Below are positions 9,607-19,932 of a DNA stretch of 64,000 nucleotides, piece after piece. The stretch is from Paratinospora sagittata (Eukaryota; Streptophyta; Magnoliopsida; Ranunculales; Menispermaceae): assembly GCA_035771175.1 (NCBI GenBank), contig CM069589.1, positions 30,448,201-30,512,200 on the forward strand, written 5' to 3'. The notes under the pieces were generated by a model. That model searched no databases. It was given only the letters and a program-made list of their open reading frames with translations, and was not told the origin of the DNA. Position 1 is the stretch's first letter, and the number at the start of each line of letters is the position of its first letter. Position numbers and translations under genes: made by a program.

Positions 9607-11094
9607 CAAAGAATCATAGTCGAATGAAATTAGAGACTTAAGTGTCTCTAACCTTGTTGAATTTACAATTGCTTAGGGTGGATTTGTGTGGTTGGGCATG
9701 TCCATTACCTTTCTCACATAACATAAGGCTTTACCTTACTATAATCATCTGACAATGATTCCTAATTGATGAATTCTTAAGGTTTTGAGATACAATTGCA
9801 TATAATTGATATTCAATTAGTAATTGAATCCTCCAAAAGATATATGGATGATCAATTGGGTATATGTAAACATACTACGATAGTGTCTAGTCATTTGATT
9901 TAGTGGAATGCCATGTTCTATCATAGGAAATGGATTGATATATTAGAAAAAACTCATCTCCAACTTTATGATCTAATTAGGAGACCTTGAATCAACTACT
10001 TGGCCTAGTTGATAAGGAATGTAATAGAAATCTATAAATTTGATGATAGGGCCTAATGTATTAATGCAGATATTATGATATTTTAAACAAGTTAAAGGGA
10101 CTTAATTTGACTAGTTATATTGAGTAGTAGGTATATAGTTGGTGGCACTTGTGAGTATTTCTTACTTTTAGACATCACCTATGGCATTATATTTCTACGT
10201 ACATGGTTGTGAAATCATAAGCCTGTTTAATTATATATGTGCATGAGTTTTAAATTATAAAAAAGGAATTTCAAACAGGAGAAGTCTTTGTCATTACAAG
10301 AGTAATGTCTATGGGCTAAAATCAACTGTTATTGGCCATTTTTACCTTCTAGGGAAGAGTCTCACTAGAGTATTTGGGCTATATTTCGAATGTTTGCATT
10401 CTCTAAGAAAAAAATGATTTAATGTAGCGGTTTAGGAATAGTGCTATAGAACTCCATTTTTATGGTAAGGACTAGGAATTATAATTCAAGCTCTAATATC
10501 CTATTTGGACAAGAAGTTGCTGAATTACGGGTAACTTGGATAGTTTTGTGAACCTTGTTGGGAAAAAGTTTGGTTTAAACCCAAATTACCGTAAGGGTGA
10601 GTCTTGCCAGATTACCATAGAAGGAGGGAGAAACTGGTGTTAAATGTTTTGAAAAATACACTTGTGCATCGTTTCCAAATGATCATATTTTTGTGCATAC
10701 ATGTATGCTTATGTTGTCAATGCTCATTGGTTTACTTAACTGTTTTTATGCCGTGTTTTATTAAATGCATATATGATGCTATTTGTGAGTTATATCCACT
10801 AAGCTTGTATAAGCTCACTCTTTCTTTTATTTTTCAGATTCAAATAGAAAAGGGAAGGGCAAGGCAGAGTAGTCAATTGTAAAGTTTCAGGCATTGATTC
10901 GCGTAAAATTGTTAGGACTATGAACTCTTTGTTTTCGTAATATATGTATATACCACCAATACACAAATAATATAATTATCATAGTAGATGGTTCAGTTGA
11001 TGTAGGATTTTTCATTATGTATAATATTATGGTCTAACTAGATGAAGAGGGGGCCAACATATGTCTTTAGGAAGAATAACATTCCACCTGAAAT
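9607..11094. other. Unassigned AT-rich DNA, possibly old LTR sequence
   Basis: No convincing coding region. The 92-codon frame at 10604-10882 has no recognisable domain. At 10800-10870 a phrase of the form GCTCACTCTTTCTTTTATTTTTCAG followed by an AAAGGGAAGGGCAAGG-like stretch resembles the end part of the gypsy-type LTR near 63620-63670. This may be the 3' half of an old gypsy LTR, but no ends or target duplications are visible. Confidence 0.3.
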
Positions 11095-12332
11095 AAAGGT
11101 TCCATTGTCACCTTATAAATTGATCCCAGTCTCTGAACATTACTTCTCCATCATCTTCCAATTTATTTTCAACATCATGAACCACATCTTGATGGCTTTC
11201 CCATAATCTTCTTTTGTTTCTTTCCTTCCAAATGTGAATGACAACAACATTGATATCTAATTTAATCAAGGGGGAAAGAATTGTATCATTCTTAAACCTA
11301 TTGAGAATCCAATGCCATTCCCTTTCCCGTGGTCTTCTTCCCCTCTTGAGCAGGGTACAAGAATGTTTGAAGAAAAGGTGTTGTATAAATTCTTTTTGCA
11401 TAGAACAAAGACAACACACAGGATATAAATCATCGACTCCAAACCTCAATAACTTTTCTACTATCAAAAGTCTACCCAAGCAAGCTTTCAGGTAGGAAGC
11501 TATGATGAAGGATTCTCCTTTTAATACAATAAGATTTGCAAATGGAATTGAGGACTTGTAGCTTGGATCGGATACAATCTCAAGCTAAGAAGTGAAAAAA
11601 TAGCCATCCGAAGCAAGAATCCACACCATTGTGCCATCCACTTAATCTAGGAAGGCTTTGAATGAATTCTATGTAATTTCTCAAGTTTACAAACATTTTA
11701 GATTAGTTCACAAGGGAGAAAAGAAGGGACACTTTATCGTCCCCTTGCAAAGCTAATTCCCCTTTTGTAGTTTTTTTTCAAAAGCCCTGACAAGAACTTT
11801 AATTAAGCTCCAAGGATCCAGCTAGAGGTTAGAAGAGTTACCATTACATATCATGACTTTTATCATCTCTTTTGAAATCCCCCTCAACTTGTTGATCCTC
11901 TTCCATAACGAGGAATTGTTAATCAAAAGGTTAGTAGTCCAAAAGGAGTCATTCCTTAGGTATCTCATCTTAACCTAGTCTACATAAAAGTTGTTCATAG
12001 CATTTGTAATTCACCACATTAATTTTAGTTGAGCTGGTTTATCCATATTCTTTATTTTTCCTAATCCTAAGCTTCCTTCCTCCAAAGGAAGGCAAATCTT
12101 GTTCCAAGTAACAACCACCAAGCTATTGGTATGGTTAAGAAACTAGGCCATCAGGTTCTCTATGAAGGTTCATCAATGTCTTAGGCAAACCAATACAATT
12201 ATATTGAAAAATCCGATAAGATTGGATAATATATTTAATCTAGGTGCACCTTCTTGCATAAAGTATACAATGTGCAACCTTTTATTTACTTAGTCAACTA
12301 TAGGGCCACAATCATTGAAAGACAACATATAT
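11095..12332 (-). pseudogene. LINE relic: 3' part of reverse transcriptase ORF2
   Basis: On the minus strand, WNKICLPLEEGSLGLGKIKNMD (about 12100) matches the end of a plant LINE RT. Further 3' at 11479-11108, LGRLLIVEKLLRFGVDD followed by CCLCSMQKEFIQHLFFKHS and VVIHIWKERNKRR matches the zinc-binding region of non-LTR reverse transcriptases (zf-RVT). The frame is broken between these parts. Endonuclease and the core RT motifs are absent, as expected from 5' truncation or later insertion at 12333. No poly(A) tail is visible at the 11095 side. Confidence 0.75.
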
Positions 12333-12635
12333 TGTGACACCCCGCTAAAATATTATGACAATTACCAAACATAACCCTTATATGTTGAGGAAATTTGAGA
12401 CTTTGAACCCATTAGAATCCTAAATTGATACTTTAGAAAAAAAAGAGAACCCTAAATTGATGGATTTGAAACCCTTGAACACAAAATTTTAATCTCGGGA
12501 ATCAAGTCGAAAAGGTTGAGGACTGAAACTGGCCAAAAAGCCCAAGAAAAAGCTCACCACAAGAGGAACGCGCTCCAAGAAAGATGGAGCATGCTTCATA
12601 GTGGTGGAGAGCGTTCCATAGTTCTATAGGACCAA
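12333..12635 (+). mobile_element. 5' fragment of a gypsy-type LTR
   Basis: It starts TGTGACACCCCGCTAAAA, a common start for plant gypsy LTRs, and contains GGAACGCGCTCC and related palindromes at 12555-12620. It stops where Sire-E begins near 12636, which suggests that Sire-E inserted into it. The other half is not in the window. Confidence 0.5.
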
Positions 12636-13064
12636 TGTCTTTTATAGTCGGAATTCGATTGGAATTTTGATGGTTACAAACAACATTTATAACAACTTAG
12701 TTACAGTGTTCCTAGTGTTACAACTGGACTATCATGATCACATCAAGAGAAGCTATTGAAGACAATCATGATCAAGCTCAAGATATTGAAGACAAATTTC
12801 TATGTAATGTTCTCTTAGTTTGATCTTTTAGGATTGTATGATATCTCTAGGTTGTCTCAGCAAGATTTCTTTTCAAAATAGTCAAGTGTTCAAAAATTGA
12901 TTTGATCTTCATGTTGCTTTTATCAAAAGAGTTTTCAAATGGTTTTGAATGTGTTTAAATGTGGTTTCAATGATTTAAAAGTGTTAGATCATAAGTCAAA
13001 ACAGTTTCATGTAATTGGAGGTGTCCTTGATCTTCAAAAAGAAAATTTCTCTAAGTGTTCAAGG

Positions 13065-13355
13065 CCTCCAGCGCGCTAGCACGGGCTCTAGTGCCTTAGC
13101 TGTAGGGAATTTTCCATTCTCTGGAAAAGTGACCCAAAGCGCTGGAGAGCCCATCCTTCAAGTTGGGGCTCTCGGTCACTTTGGCCAGTGCACTAGCCAA
13201 TGCCCAAAAGATGGTTAGGTCTCAGTTTGTGACCCAACACGCTAGCTCGATAAGGCCAGCGCGCTAGAGACCAAAGGGGAAAACATTTTTTGGTTTGCTG
13301 GGAAGCCCGCCAGCGCGTTGGAGCTCTCGCTAGTGCGCTACTCGTGAGTGTCAGA
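13065..13355 (+). repeat. GCGC palindrome cluster in the Sire-E LTR
   Basis: Repeated AGCGCGCTAG, AGCGCTGG, GTGCACTAG, ACGCTAGC and AGCGCGTTGG motifs sit in an otherwise AT-rich LTR. The sequence differs from the Sire-A, B, C and D palindromes but shares the GCGC centre and the clustering. Confidence 0.7.
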
Positions 13356-13975
13356 GCGTACTAACATCTCTGAGTTTCTCGAACCATTTGTGTACTTCTC
13401 CTTTCTCTTTTTGTGCTACGCCATTCTTCCATGCATTTTAATGTCTGTTTTGCATACTCTTTGATGAAAGATTTTCATCTTTGACCATCAAATTCAAATT
13501 TCAAATCTTATGCTTGCATTGGAGAATGAAACCCTAGCTTTGAAAGTTGTGCTAGACTTTCTATATGTTCATATGCTGTGCCCATTTGAAAAAAAAAAAC
13601 AACAACCACGTTTTTTCAAGTTAGTATGTGTTTTCCAAAGTGCTTCAAACTATTTCAAAGTATTCAAAAGTTCAAAAAGGAGATTTGAATTGTGTTCTCA
13701 TCTTGATCAAGCCCTAAATAAATCTTACTTCAAGATCTCAAAGCTTTCAAAGAACTCCTCTTATCAATGGTGCTTCATTTTTCATCTTTTTGTTGAGAAC
13801 ACTAGAGGTTATCAAAAGTTTTTTGTGTAAGTTTTTGAAGAGTTCTTGGTAAGAAAACTTCTTCTCATTTTACTTAGTTATTTATCATTGAAAAGTGACG
13901 TGTGCACTAGTGAGCTGCGTGCTTAGGCATTGTAAAGGTAAGTCACACCTATGAAGGAGTGGTTGTAATCGGTTT

Positions 13976-14072
13976 GATCCTCACCCTTGTAGTAGGATCC
14001 TTAGTGGGTGATTTTGAAAAATCTTGATCAGGGAGATCAAGTCGTGGACGTAAGCCATAAGTACCGAACCAC
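13976..14072 (+). promoter_or_regulatory. Conserved three-hairpin leader of Sire-E U5
   Basis: H1 at 13976-13999 has stem GATCCT/AGGATC and loop CACCCTTGTAGT. H2 at 14023-14041 has a perfect 7 bp stem CTTGATC/GATCAAG with loop AGGGA. H3 at 14043-14072 carries GTGGACGTAAGCC and ACCGAACCAC. The block ends about 125 nt before the LTR end, so it would lie in the genomic RNA leader upstream of the primer site. Function is inferred, not shown. Confidence 0.6.
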
Positions 14073-14199
14073 GTTAAATCTTGCGTTTTGTCTCTTGCCA
14101 TTTACATTACCTGCACATATTTTCATTTAATTTTTGAAAAATAAAAACTTGTTACCGTCCAATTCACCCCTCTGTTGGACGTGTATTTGGGCCAACAAG

Positions 14200-14211
14200 T
14201 GGTATTAGAGC
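14200..14211 (+). promoter_or_regulatory. Primer-binding site (initiator tRNA-Met), Sire-E
   Basis: TGGTATTAGAGC, one mismatch from TGGTATCAGAGC, the complement of the 3' end of plant initiator tRNA-Met used by copia elements. It lies two bases after the LTR end. Confidence 0.9.
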
Positions 14212-14240
14212 AAGTTAACCATCAAAGCATCTGACCATCT

Positions 14241-15748
14241 TTGATATCTATGGTAGGACAAATTTCTAAGGATTGTACTTTCTACAAAGGTCAATCTACT
14301 CATAAGCATCCTCTTTTCAAAGGAAATAACTATTTGCACTGGAAAACTAGGATGAGATTTTACTTAAAAGCCCAAGACATAGAAATGTGGGATGTAGTAG
14401 TCAAAGGATTTGAAACCCCCACCAAAATAGTTGATGATATTGAGGTTCCTAAAACCGTAGATGAGTAGAGCCCAAAGGAGAGGAAAAGAGAGTTGTCGAA
14501 CAATCAATCTGTCAGCATTCTCTTTTGTAGTTTTTCTTGTGAAAAGTTCAATAGAGTTAGGGCGTGTGAGACAACGCAAGAACTATGGCAACGACTTGCA
14601 GTCACCCATGAAGGGACACTTCAAGTTAAAAAGGTCAAACTCCAAATGCTTGTGGAGAAATATGAAACTTATAGAATGATAGAATCTAAAACCATAGTCG
14701 TGGCCATTTGTAGGTTCACAAAGAACCAAAATGAGATTAAAACACTTGGGAAAGTGTATGACCAAGAGGAAACCGTCAGGTAATTCTTGAGAGGTTTACC
14801 TAGAGTGTGGGAACGCAAGGTTATTGTAATTGAAGAAGAAAAGAATTTAGTGAAATACACATTCTTTGAATTGTGTGGCTCCCTTATGGTCCATGGGTTA
14901 ACCGATAATGAGGCAACCAATGATGAACTTTCCATGTTATCTAGGAAACTTAACCACCTTATGAAGAGGAAAAGAAAGGCTAAGTGCATAAGTTTCACAA
15001 CGGAAAGAAATTTGGAGCCAAGTCTAGTGAACTTATATGTTTTGGTGCAACAAACCAAGGCATATCAAAAGTGAATGTCCCAATAAAAAAAGGGCTTCAA
15101 TCCAAAAAGGAAAGACAAGAAAGTCCTCAAGGCAACATGGGATGACTCGAACTCTAGTGATAAGGATTTGGATTAGGGAGAAGAAAAAATGGTAATTTGT
15201 CTCATGGCAAAGACTAAAGTAAAAACCGAACCTCATGATGATTGTGATGATCTTTTTTATTCTAGTGATTTTCATTATGTGAAATTATGCTTTGATAGAG
15301 AAGTCAAAAAGAACACAGAGCTTAAGAAAAGCTTATTGAACGCTCTTGAAGAGATTGAATCTCAATAAGAGACCATTGAGACCATGACTCTAGAAAAGTA
15401 ACAAATGAACAAAGTGCTTGAGACACTCAAGAAGAGTGTTGATGACTTGTCCGGTATTGTGAAGAAATTCACAAATGAACAAAGCTTTTTTATATGATGC
15501 ATGGGTAATAGAGATGTGCCTTTGATAGAACCGGACTTGGATATACTAAAGGGCCAAAACAGAAAAATTATAATAATTTGTTGACCAAGAGATCCACATG
15601 CTACTACTGTAATAGAAAATGTCACACCATACTTAGATGCCCCCTTAAGAGGATTAAGAAGGGTAAGCTATTGGGTAGAGAAGACCAAATGATGCTAACT
15701 TTGAAGAACCCAAAGCAACTTGGGTACTATAGTCAAAGGTCTTTTATG
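14241..15748 (+). pseudogene. gag: Sire-E gag, broken
   Basis: A single frame from 14241 to about 15074 encodes the copia Gag N-terminal and UBN2-like regions (HPLFKGNNYLHWKTRMRFYL, ILFCSFSCEKFNRV, LRGLPRVWE) with stops at 14466 and 14781. A shift then gives the zinc-knuckle neighbourhood (NQGHIKSECPNKK) and an acidic tail (VLKATWDDS, then LNALEEIES). Gag would form the virus-like particle. It is interrupted at 15749 by a Sire-B solo LTR inside the codons before the protease. Confidence 0.88.
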
Positions 15749-16330
15749 TGTTGATGTAACTACTCTCACCCCAGTTTTGTTTTGATGATTGCAAACAACA
15801 TACCTGTGTTATCTAATCTCTTTGATGTAGTTGTTTCACTGCTAACTAGATATATTTAATGGATTCAATTGCAAATGTCAAAACATGTGGAAGGAACAAT
15901 ACTTCAAGAAGATCCAAGAGCTTCATGGTTGTATTACTTTCTTAGAATCTTAGTGCTATAGAGTAACAATTACTTGTTCCAACCACACATGATTTGCATC
16001 TTTTTAAAATCATTCATATAGTTTATTACTATCATGCATGCACATATTTTGGTTTGATAATTATGCTAGTACTTAGTCATAATTGTTTATCATACATTTT
16101 TTATCAATGTTTAACATGCATTCATCTTGTCAACTTTGCATGGTTTTATCATTTCACTTGTATTGCACTTATTGCTTTTATCATTGTTTTAATCGATTAA
16201 ATTTCTCATGTTTTAACTGTGTTAATCGTACCTTAATCATGTCAAAAATGTTTTAAAATATTAGTATATGTTTTTGACAATGTCCTAAACCTAAAATGAT
16301 AAAAAATCAAGTCTTTTTCACTTGTCAATG

Positions 16331-16655
16331 AAGGAACACGCTCCTATAGTAAGGAACGCACTCCTGAGCTTTTTCCTAAGACTTAGTGAATTTTTTATTA
16401 GGGTTAAGGAACGCGCTTCTGTGGCTTTTCCCGAGACTCAATTTTTTTCTTATCAGGGAAAAGGAACGCGCTCCTGTTGCTAAAGGCAAAATGAGAACAA
16501 ATTCAAGAGTTAATGGTTCTTGTTGAAGGAACGCATTCCTATGCCCAACAGACATATTGAGGAACGCGCTCTTTAATTGGATGAAAATCTTGAATTTTTC
16601 ATATTTCAAACTAGAAGCGCGTCCCCTATGTTGAAGAGCGCGTTCCTGTGCCTCG
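16331..16655 (+). repeat. GGAACGCGCTCC palindrome array upstream of TATA (Sire-B)
   Basis: About eight near-palindromic units such as GGAACACGCTCC, GGAACGCACTCC, GGAACGCGCTCC and GGAACGCATTCC occur over 325 bp. A TATA box follows 15 bp later. The matching array in the Sire-B2 LTR is at about 41396-41670. The position fits a U3 enhancer; binding by a host factor is not shown. Confidence 0.8.
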
Positions 16656-16669
16656 ATGTGGTGTTTGTC

Positions 16670-16677
16670 TATAAATA
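16670..16677 (+). promoter_or_regulatory. TATA box of the Sire-B LTR
   Basis: TATAAATA directly after the palindrome array. The second Sire-B LTR has the degraded TTTAAATA at the same place (about 41690). The sequence downstream should be the start of R. Confidence 0.6.
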
Positions 16678-17345
16678 TCACATTTGCTCATTTGATGAAC
16701 AACTTTTGCAAAATCCAAAGAACTTGCGCGATTTTCTTTACAACATTTATACTCTCCAAAACAAGTTCTTGAGCCATTTTAATCCTTATTTCAAAGCAAA
16801 AGTTCACTACATTTCAGTTTTTGATTCAATCTTTTGAAGAGTTCTCTTAACCATTCCAAAATCTTTGAGAAACTAGAAAAGAGTTATAGAGTGTTGATCA
16901 AGGTGTTCTTCATCACATACTTGTTGATCTTGATCATACTTGGAAGAGAAATCTCTCAACCACATACACCTTGGAGAATCGACGAACTTCATCTTACCTA
17001 TTTTCTTTTCTTTTTTGATTCTAGTGTTTGTGTATTGAGTAGAAATGGTTTTTATTGCTTGTTTTAATACATTATCAAAACCATTTTCTATATTGTGTGA
17101 AACCATACTTGCGCTTTAATCTTAGATTATCTCGATAGTGGTTTCATGTGGTTTGATTAACATTGATTCTTGTTTAATACATATTTTGGTTGAATCGATT
17201 GTTTTGATCTTAACTTGTGCATATTGATTCACATGCTTGAATATCGATATTTTTGAATCAATAAGTTTTGATCAATAACTTACATATTGATTCTTGTGCT
17301 TCATTAATCATATTTAGAATCAATATTTGAAAATACATGTATGCA

Positions 17346-18664
17346 TGATACGTGCAAATCCCAAGTGTAGGGTGTCAAGTTATAATAATTTCCAATGAGA
17401 ATAGGGTATCGTCCTTAGGTATTGATAAGCTTCACTAGTTATATTGTTCCTAGCCCTAATTTTATCTAGAAAACTAAATTTTAATAATCAATGAACTAAA
17501 ATAATACTTAAACTAAAGCAATAATTAAAACAACAATTTATCAGAGTTTACTTGAGAAAAATCAATATTAAAAACACCTAGAGATTCAACTTCACCTAAT
17601 TATCAATTATGCAATATTAGACATTGTTATTATTAAATCATTATTCTAGTTTTTAAGTCAAAATCCTCTAACTTTTAACACCTTCCGTCAAGTGCCGCAT
17701 TAGAATCTATCACCAAAACATAAGTTTGATCTATCGATAAAAACCAATAATTTAGCAATGTATTAAGCCTTGTGATTTTCCTACAACTTCATAAAACATT
17801 ACATATCTATCGATACTACGATAATCTCATGTTCCAACCTAAAGAACCCTCTATTGAGTGTCGCCCCCAAGTTTATGATCAATCAATCCGTGGCCAAGAG
17901 ATCAAAAACATTATGCATAAAGAAATATAAATAAACTATAAATAAATCATTGATAATAAACAAACGCTAATATTATTGCATAATCTCTAATATAGGATCC
18001 AACTCATCTCTAGACTAACAAGTTAGTTCATAACTTGGAATAATAAAAACCAAAACATGTAGAGAAACATGAAATTAAACATTAAAACCCAAACTAAATG
18101 CTTAGAACTTGTAGATTTCTCCTTGTCTCCAAGTCAATTTCTTTGCTTTCCTTTGCTCCTAGTCATCGTTCTTTATTCTCTAGTCTATTCCCCTCAAAAA
18201 ACCCTAAATTTTGATATATAATATGCCCCAAAGTTGCGTAGAATTGAAATAGGAAAGTGGGGAAGAACAACTCAAAACCTTGCTAAACGGCACTGCGGCG
18301 CCCAGTACACCTCTTCTTCTTCTTTCCTTTCACCACCACAGTGCCCAGAACGTTGTGTTGTGCCTTTTTCTGACTTGTATTCTTCATGTTTCCTCTTTGC
18401 ATCTTCTTGTACATGTTTCCATTATCCAAATCCATGACTAACGCATCTAAACACCTACAAAACAAAGCAAATCAAATTAATAACACACAAACATAAAATG
18501 AATCAAATTATAAACTAATAAAACGAAATAACACATGAAAAGCCAAATTAATCCCAAACTAACAAATGCATCAAAACTAACGTAAACAAATCCAACTTAT
18601 GCATGAAATTTCCTAAAACACACCTAAAACATGCTCTAAAACCTATCTAAATATGCAACTATCA
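17346..18664 (-). mobile_element. Athila-type solo LTR with perfect target duplication
   Basis: TGATACGTGCAAATCCC...ATGCAACTATCA is flanked on both sides by ATGCA (17341-17345 and 18665-18669). It is 1319 bp. Comparison with the 3' LTR of Athila-b (55560-57032) shows the same ends in the same orientation, so the sense strand is minus. A GC-rich patch (CGGCACTGCGGCGCCC near 18290) matches the GC patch of the other Athila-type LTRs. The 67- and 60-codon frames around it are not genes. Confidence 0.93.
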
Positions 18665-18904
18665 ATGCATACGATTCTTGAACTTGCATAAAAATATTTT
18701 GAATTAGTTGCATGTATTTTTGAGAAACTATTTCAACATTGCACTTCATTTAGAATCATAGTGGTTGGAATAGTGATTGTTGACTCAATCAAGATTGTAA
18801 GCTTAAATTGTTGTGTTGTTTTTCACTTCTCTATATCTTTGTAATCTTGATGTATTGTTGACTTGGTTAAGTCAATCGGGATATACCTTATTTTGTACAA
18901 CACG

Positions 18905-19149
18905 TAACTACCCTGTAAGTTGGTTGGAAGTTGTGGCTTACTAGTCAAGCCCTAGTATAGGCTACATTGTGGCTCTCTAATTGAGCCCTTGTGTAGGTTA
19001 GCCTTGTAGTGACTTTCTAACCAGACCCTGGTATTGGTTAGTGTAAACGGCTTCTAATCCGCCCGTAAGTGATTAGCCAATAGAAGATTGGAAAATCTTG
19101 ATCGGTGTGATTAGGTAGTGGACGTAGGTTCAAGGGGAGCCGAACCACT
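18905..19149 (+). promoter_or_regulatory. Sire-B tandem hairpin array and leader hairpins
   Basis: Five to six units of about 42 bp, each a small hairpin: CTAATT/GGTTAG (two wobbles), CTAACC/GGTTAG with loop AGACCCTGGTATT, and CTAATC/GATTAG with loop CGCCCGTAAGT (19054-19076). H2 (19097-19115, CTTGATC/GATTAGG) follows, then H3 (19115-19149, GTGGACGTAGG...CCGAACCAC). Spacing from the last unit to H3 is about 39 nt. Confidence 0.6.
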
Positions 19150-19304
19150 CTAAATTCTTTGTGTTCATTTATTATCCTGCATTTGATTTTTGGATTGTTA
19201 CTGACTGCGCATATTATTTATTTAATTAAAATATTATAAAGGTAACGCAAAATCCGCAAAGTCTGATTCAGCCCCCCTCTTGGACAATTATACTGGGGCA
19301 ACAC

Positions 19305-19932
19305 TATGTATTGTAGGATGGATCCAATAAGCACTATTGGTATCTAGATAGTGGCTGCTCAAGGCACGTGAGTGGAAATAAATCTGTCCTCTTAAGCATT
19401 GCCCGCAAGCTTGGAGGGGACGTTACATTTGGCAACAACATATCTAGGTTTGCTAGAAATGAACTTGCAAAGGGCATTCCTAAAGGAGTGTACCTAAAAG
19501 ATAAGGTTTGTGAACCTTGTCAACTTGGCAAGCATACTAAGTCTTCATTCAAGAGCAAGAAAATCATGTCAACTAATAGAGCTCTTGAATTGATCCACAT
19601 GGATCTATTTGGACCAACCCGAACACAAAGTTTAGAAGGAAAGTCTTATGTGTTTGTTATTGTTGATGACTATTCTTGTTTCGCTTGGGTGTTCTTTCTT
19701 TCAAATAAGCATGACGTGTGTGATATCTCTATGAAATTTTGTCATAGAGTAGAAAATGAGAAAGGATACAAAATTTTTATAATTAGAAGTGATAGGGGTT
19801 GAGGATTTTTCAACACCAGATTTTTGTAACAAGCAAGGTTACACTCACGATTTATCAGCCCCTAGAACTCCACAACAAAATGGAGTAGTAGAAAGAAAAA
19901 ATAGGACTCTTCAAGAGATGTGTAGAACAATA
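19305..19932 (+). pseudogene. pol: Sire-E protease-integrase with internal deletion
   Basis: WYLDSGCSRHVSGNKS gives the protease DSG site. The text then jumps from FGNN directly to ISRFARNELAKG, skipping roughly 90-100 codons that are present in Sire-A1 and Sire-A2, in frame. The integrase continues (CEPCQLGKHTKSSF, ELIHMDLFGPTRT, VIVDDYSCFAWVFFL, IIRSDRG) to a TGA at 19800. After a frameshift comes the third acidic region (NGVVERKNRTLQEM). An Athila-type solo LTR interrupts it at 19933. Confidence 0.9.

Larger units (their letters stand above)
12636..14197 (+). mobile_element. 5' LTR of Sire-E
   Basis: It ends ...GGGCCAACA at 14197, two bases before a tRNA-Met primer site. The start at TGTC (12636) is inferred because TTTTGATGGTTACAAACAACA just inside matches the beginning of other Sire LTRs. 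It contains AGCGCGCTAG-type palindromes at 13065-13355, a U5 with three conserved hairpins (13976-14072), and the AATTCACCCCTC tract near the end. The 3' LTR is not in the window. Confidence 0.75.
15749..19304 (+). mobile_element. Solo LTR of Sire-B, itself split
   Basis: TGTTGATGTAACTACTC...GGGGCAACA with near-identical flanks TTATG (left) and CTATG (right). Without the Athila-type solo LTR at 17346-18664 it is about 2230 bp, matching the Sire-B2 LTR. It interrupts Sire-E between gag and protease. It contains the palindrome array, the TATA box, the tandem hairpin array and the leader hairpins described separately. Confidence 0.92.

Noticed and set aside
10604..10882. 92-codon frame with hydrophobic Cys-rich stretch, possible small membrane protein
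   Set aside because: No recognised domain, no supporting promoter or relative, and the 3' part overlaps a gypsy-LTR-like phrase.
18234..18437. 67-codon frame in the GC-rich patch of an Athila-type LTR
   Set aside because: Inside a solo LTR with clear ends and target duplication; the frame is not kept in related LTRs.
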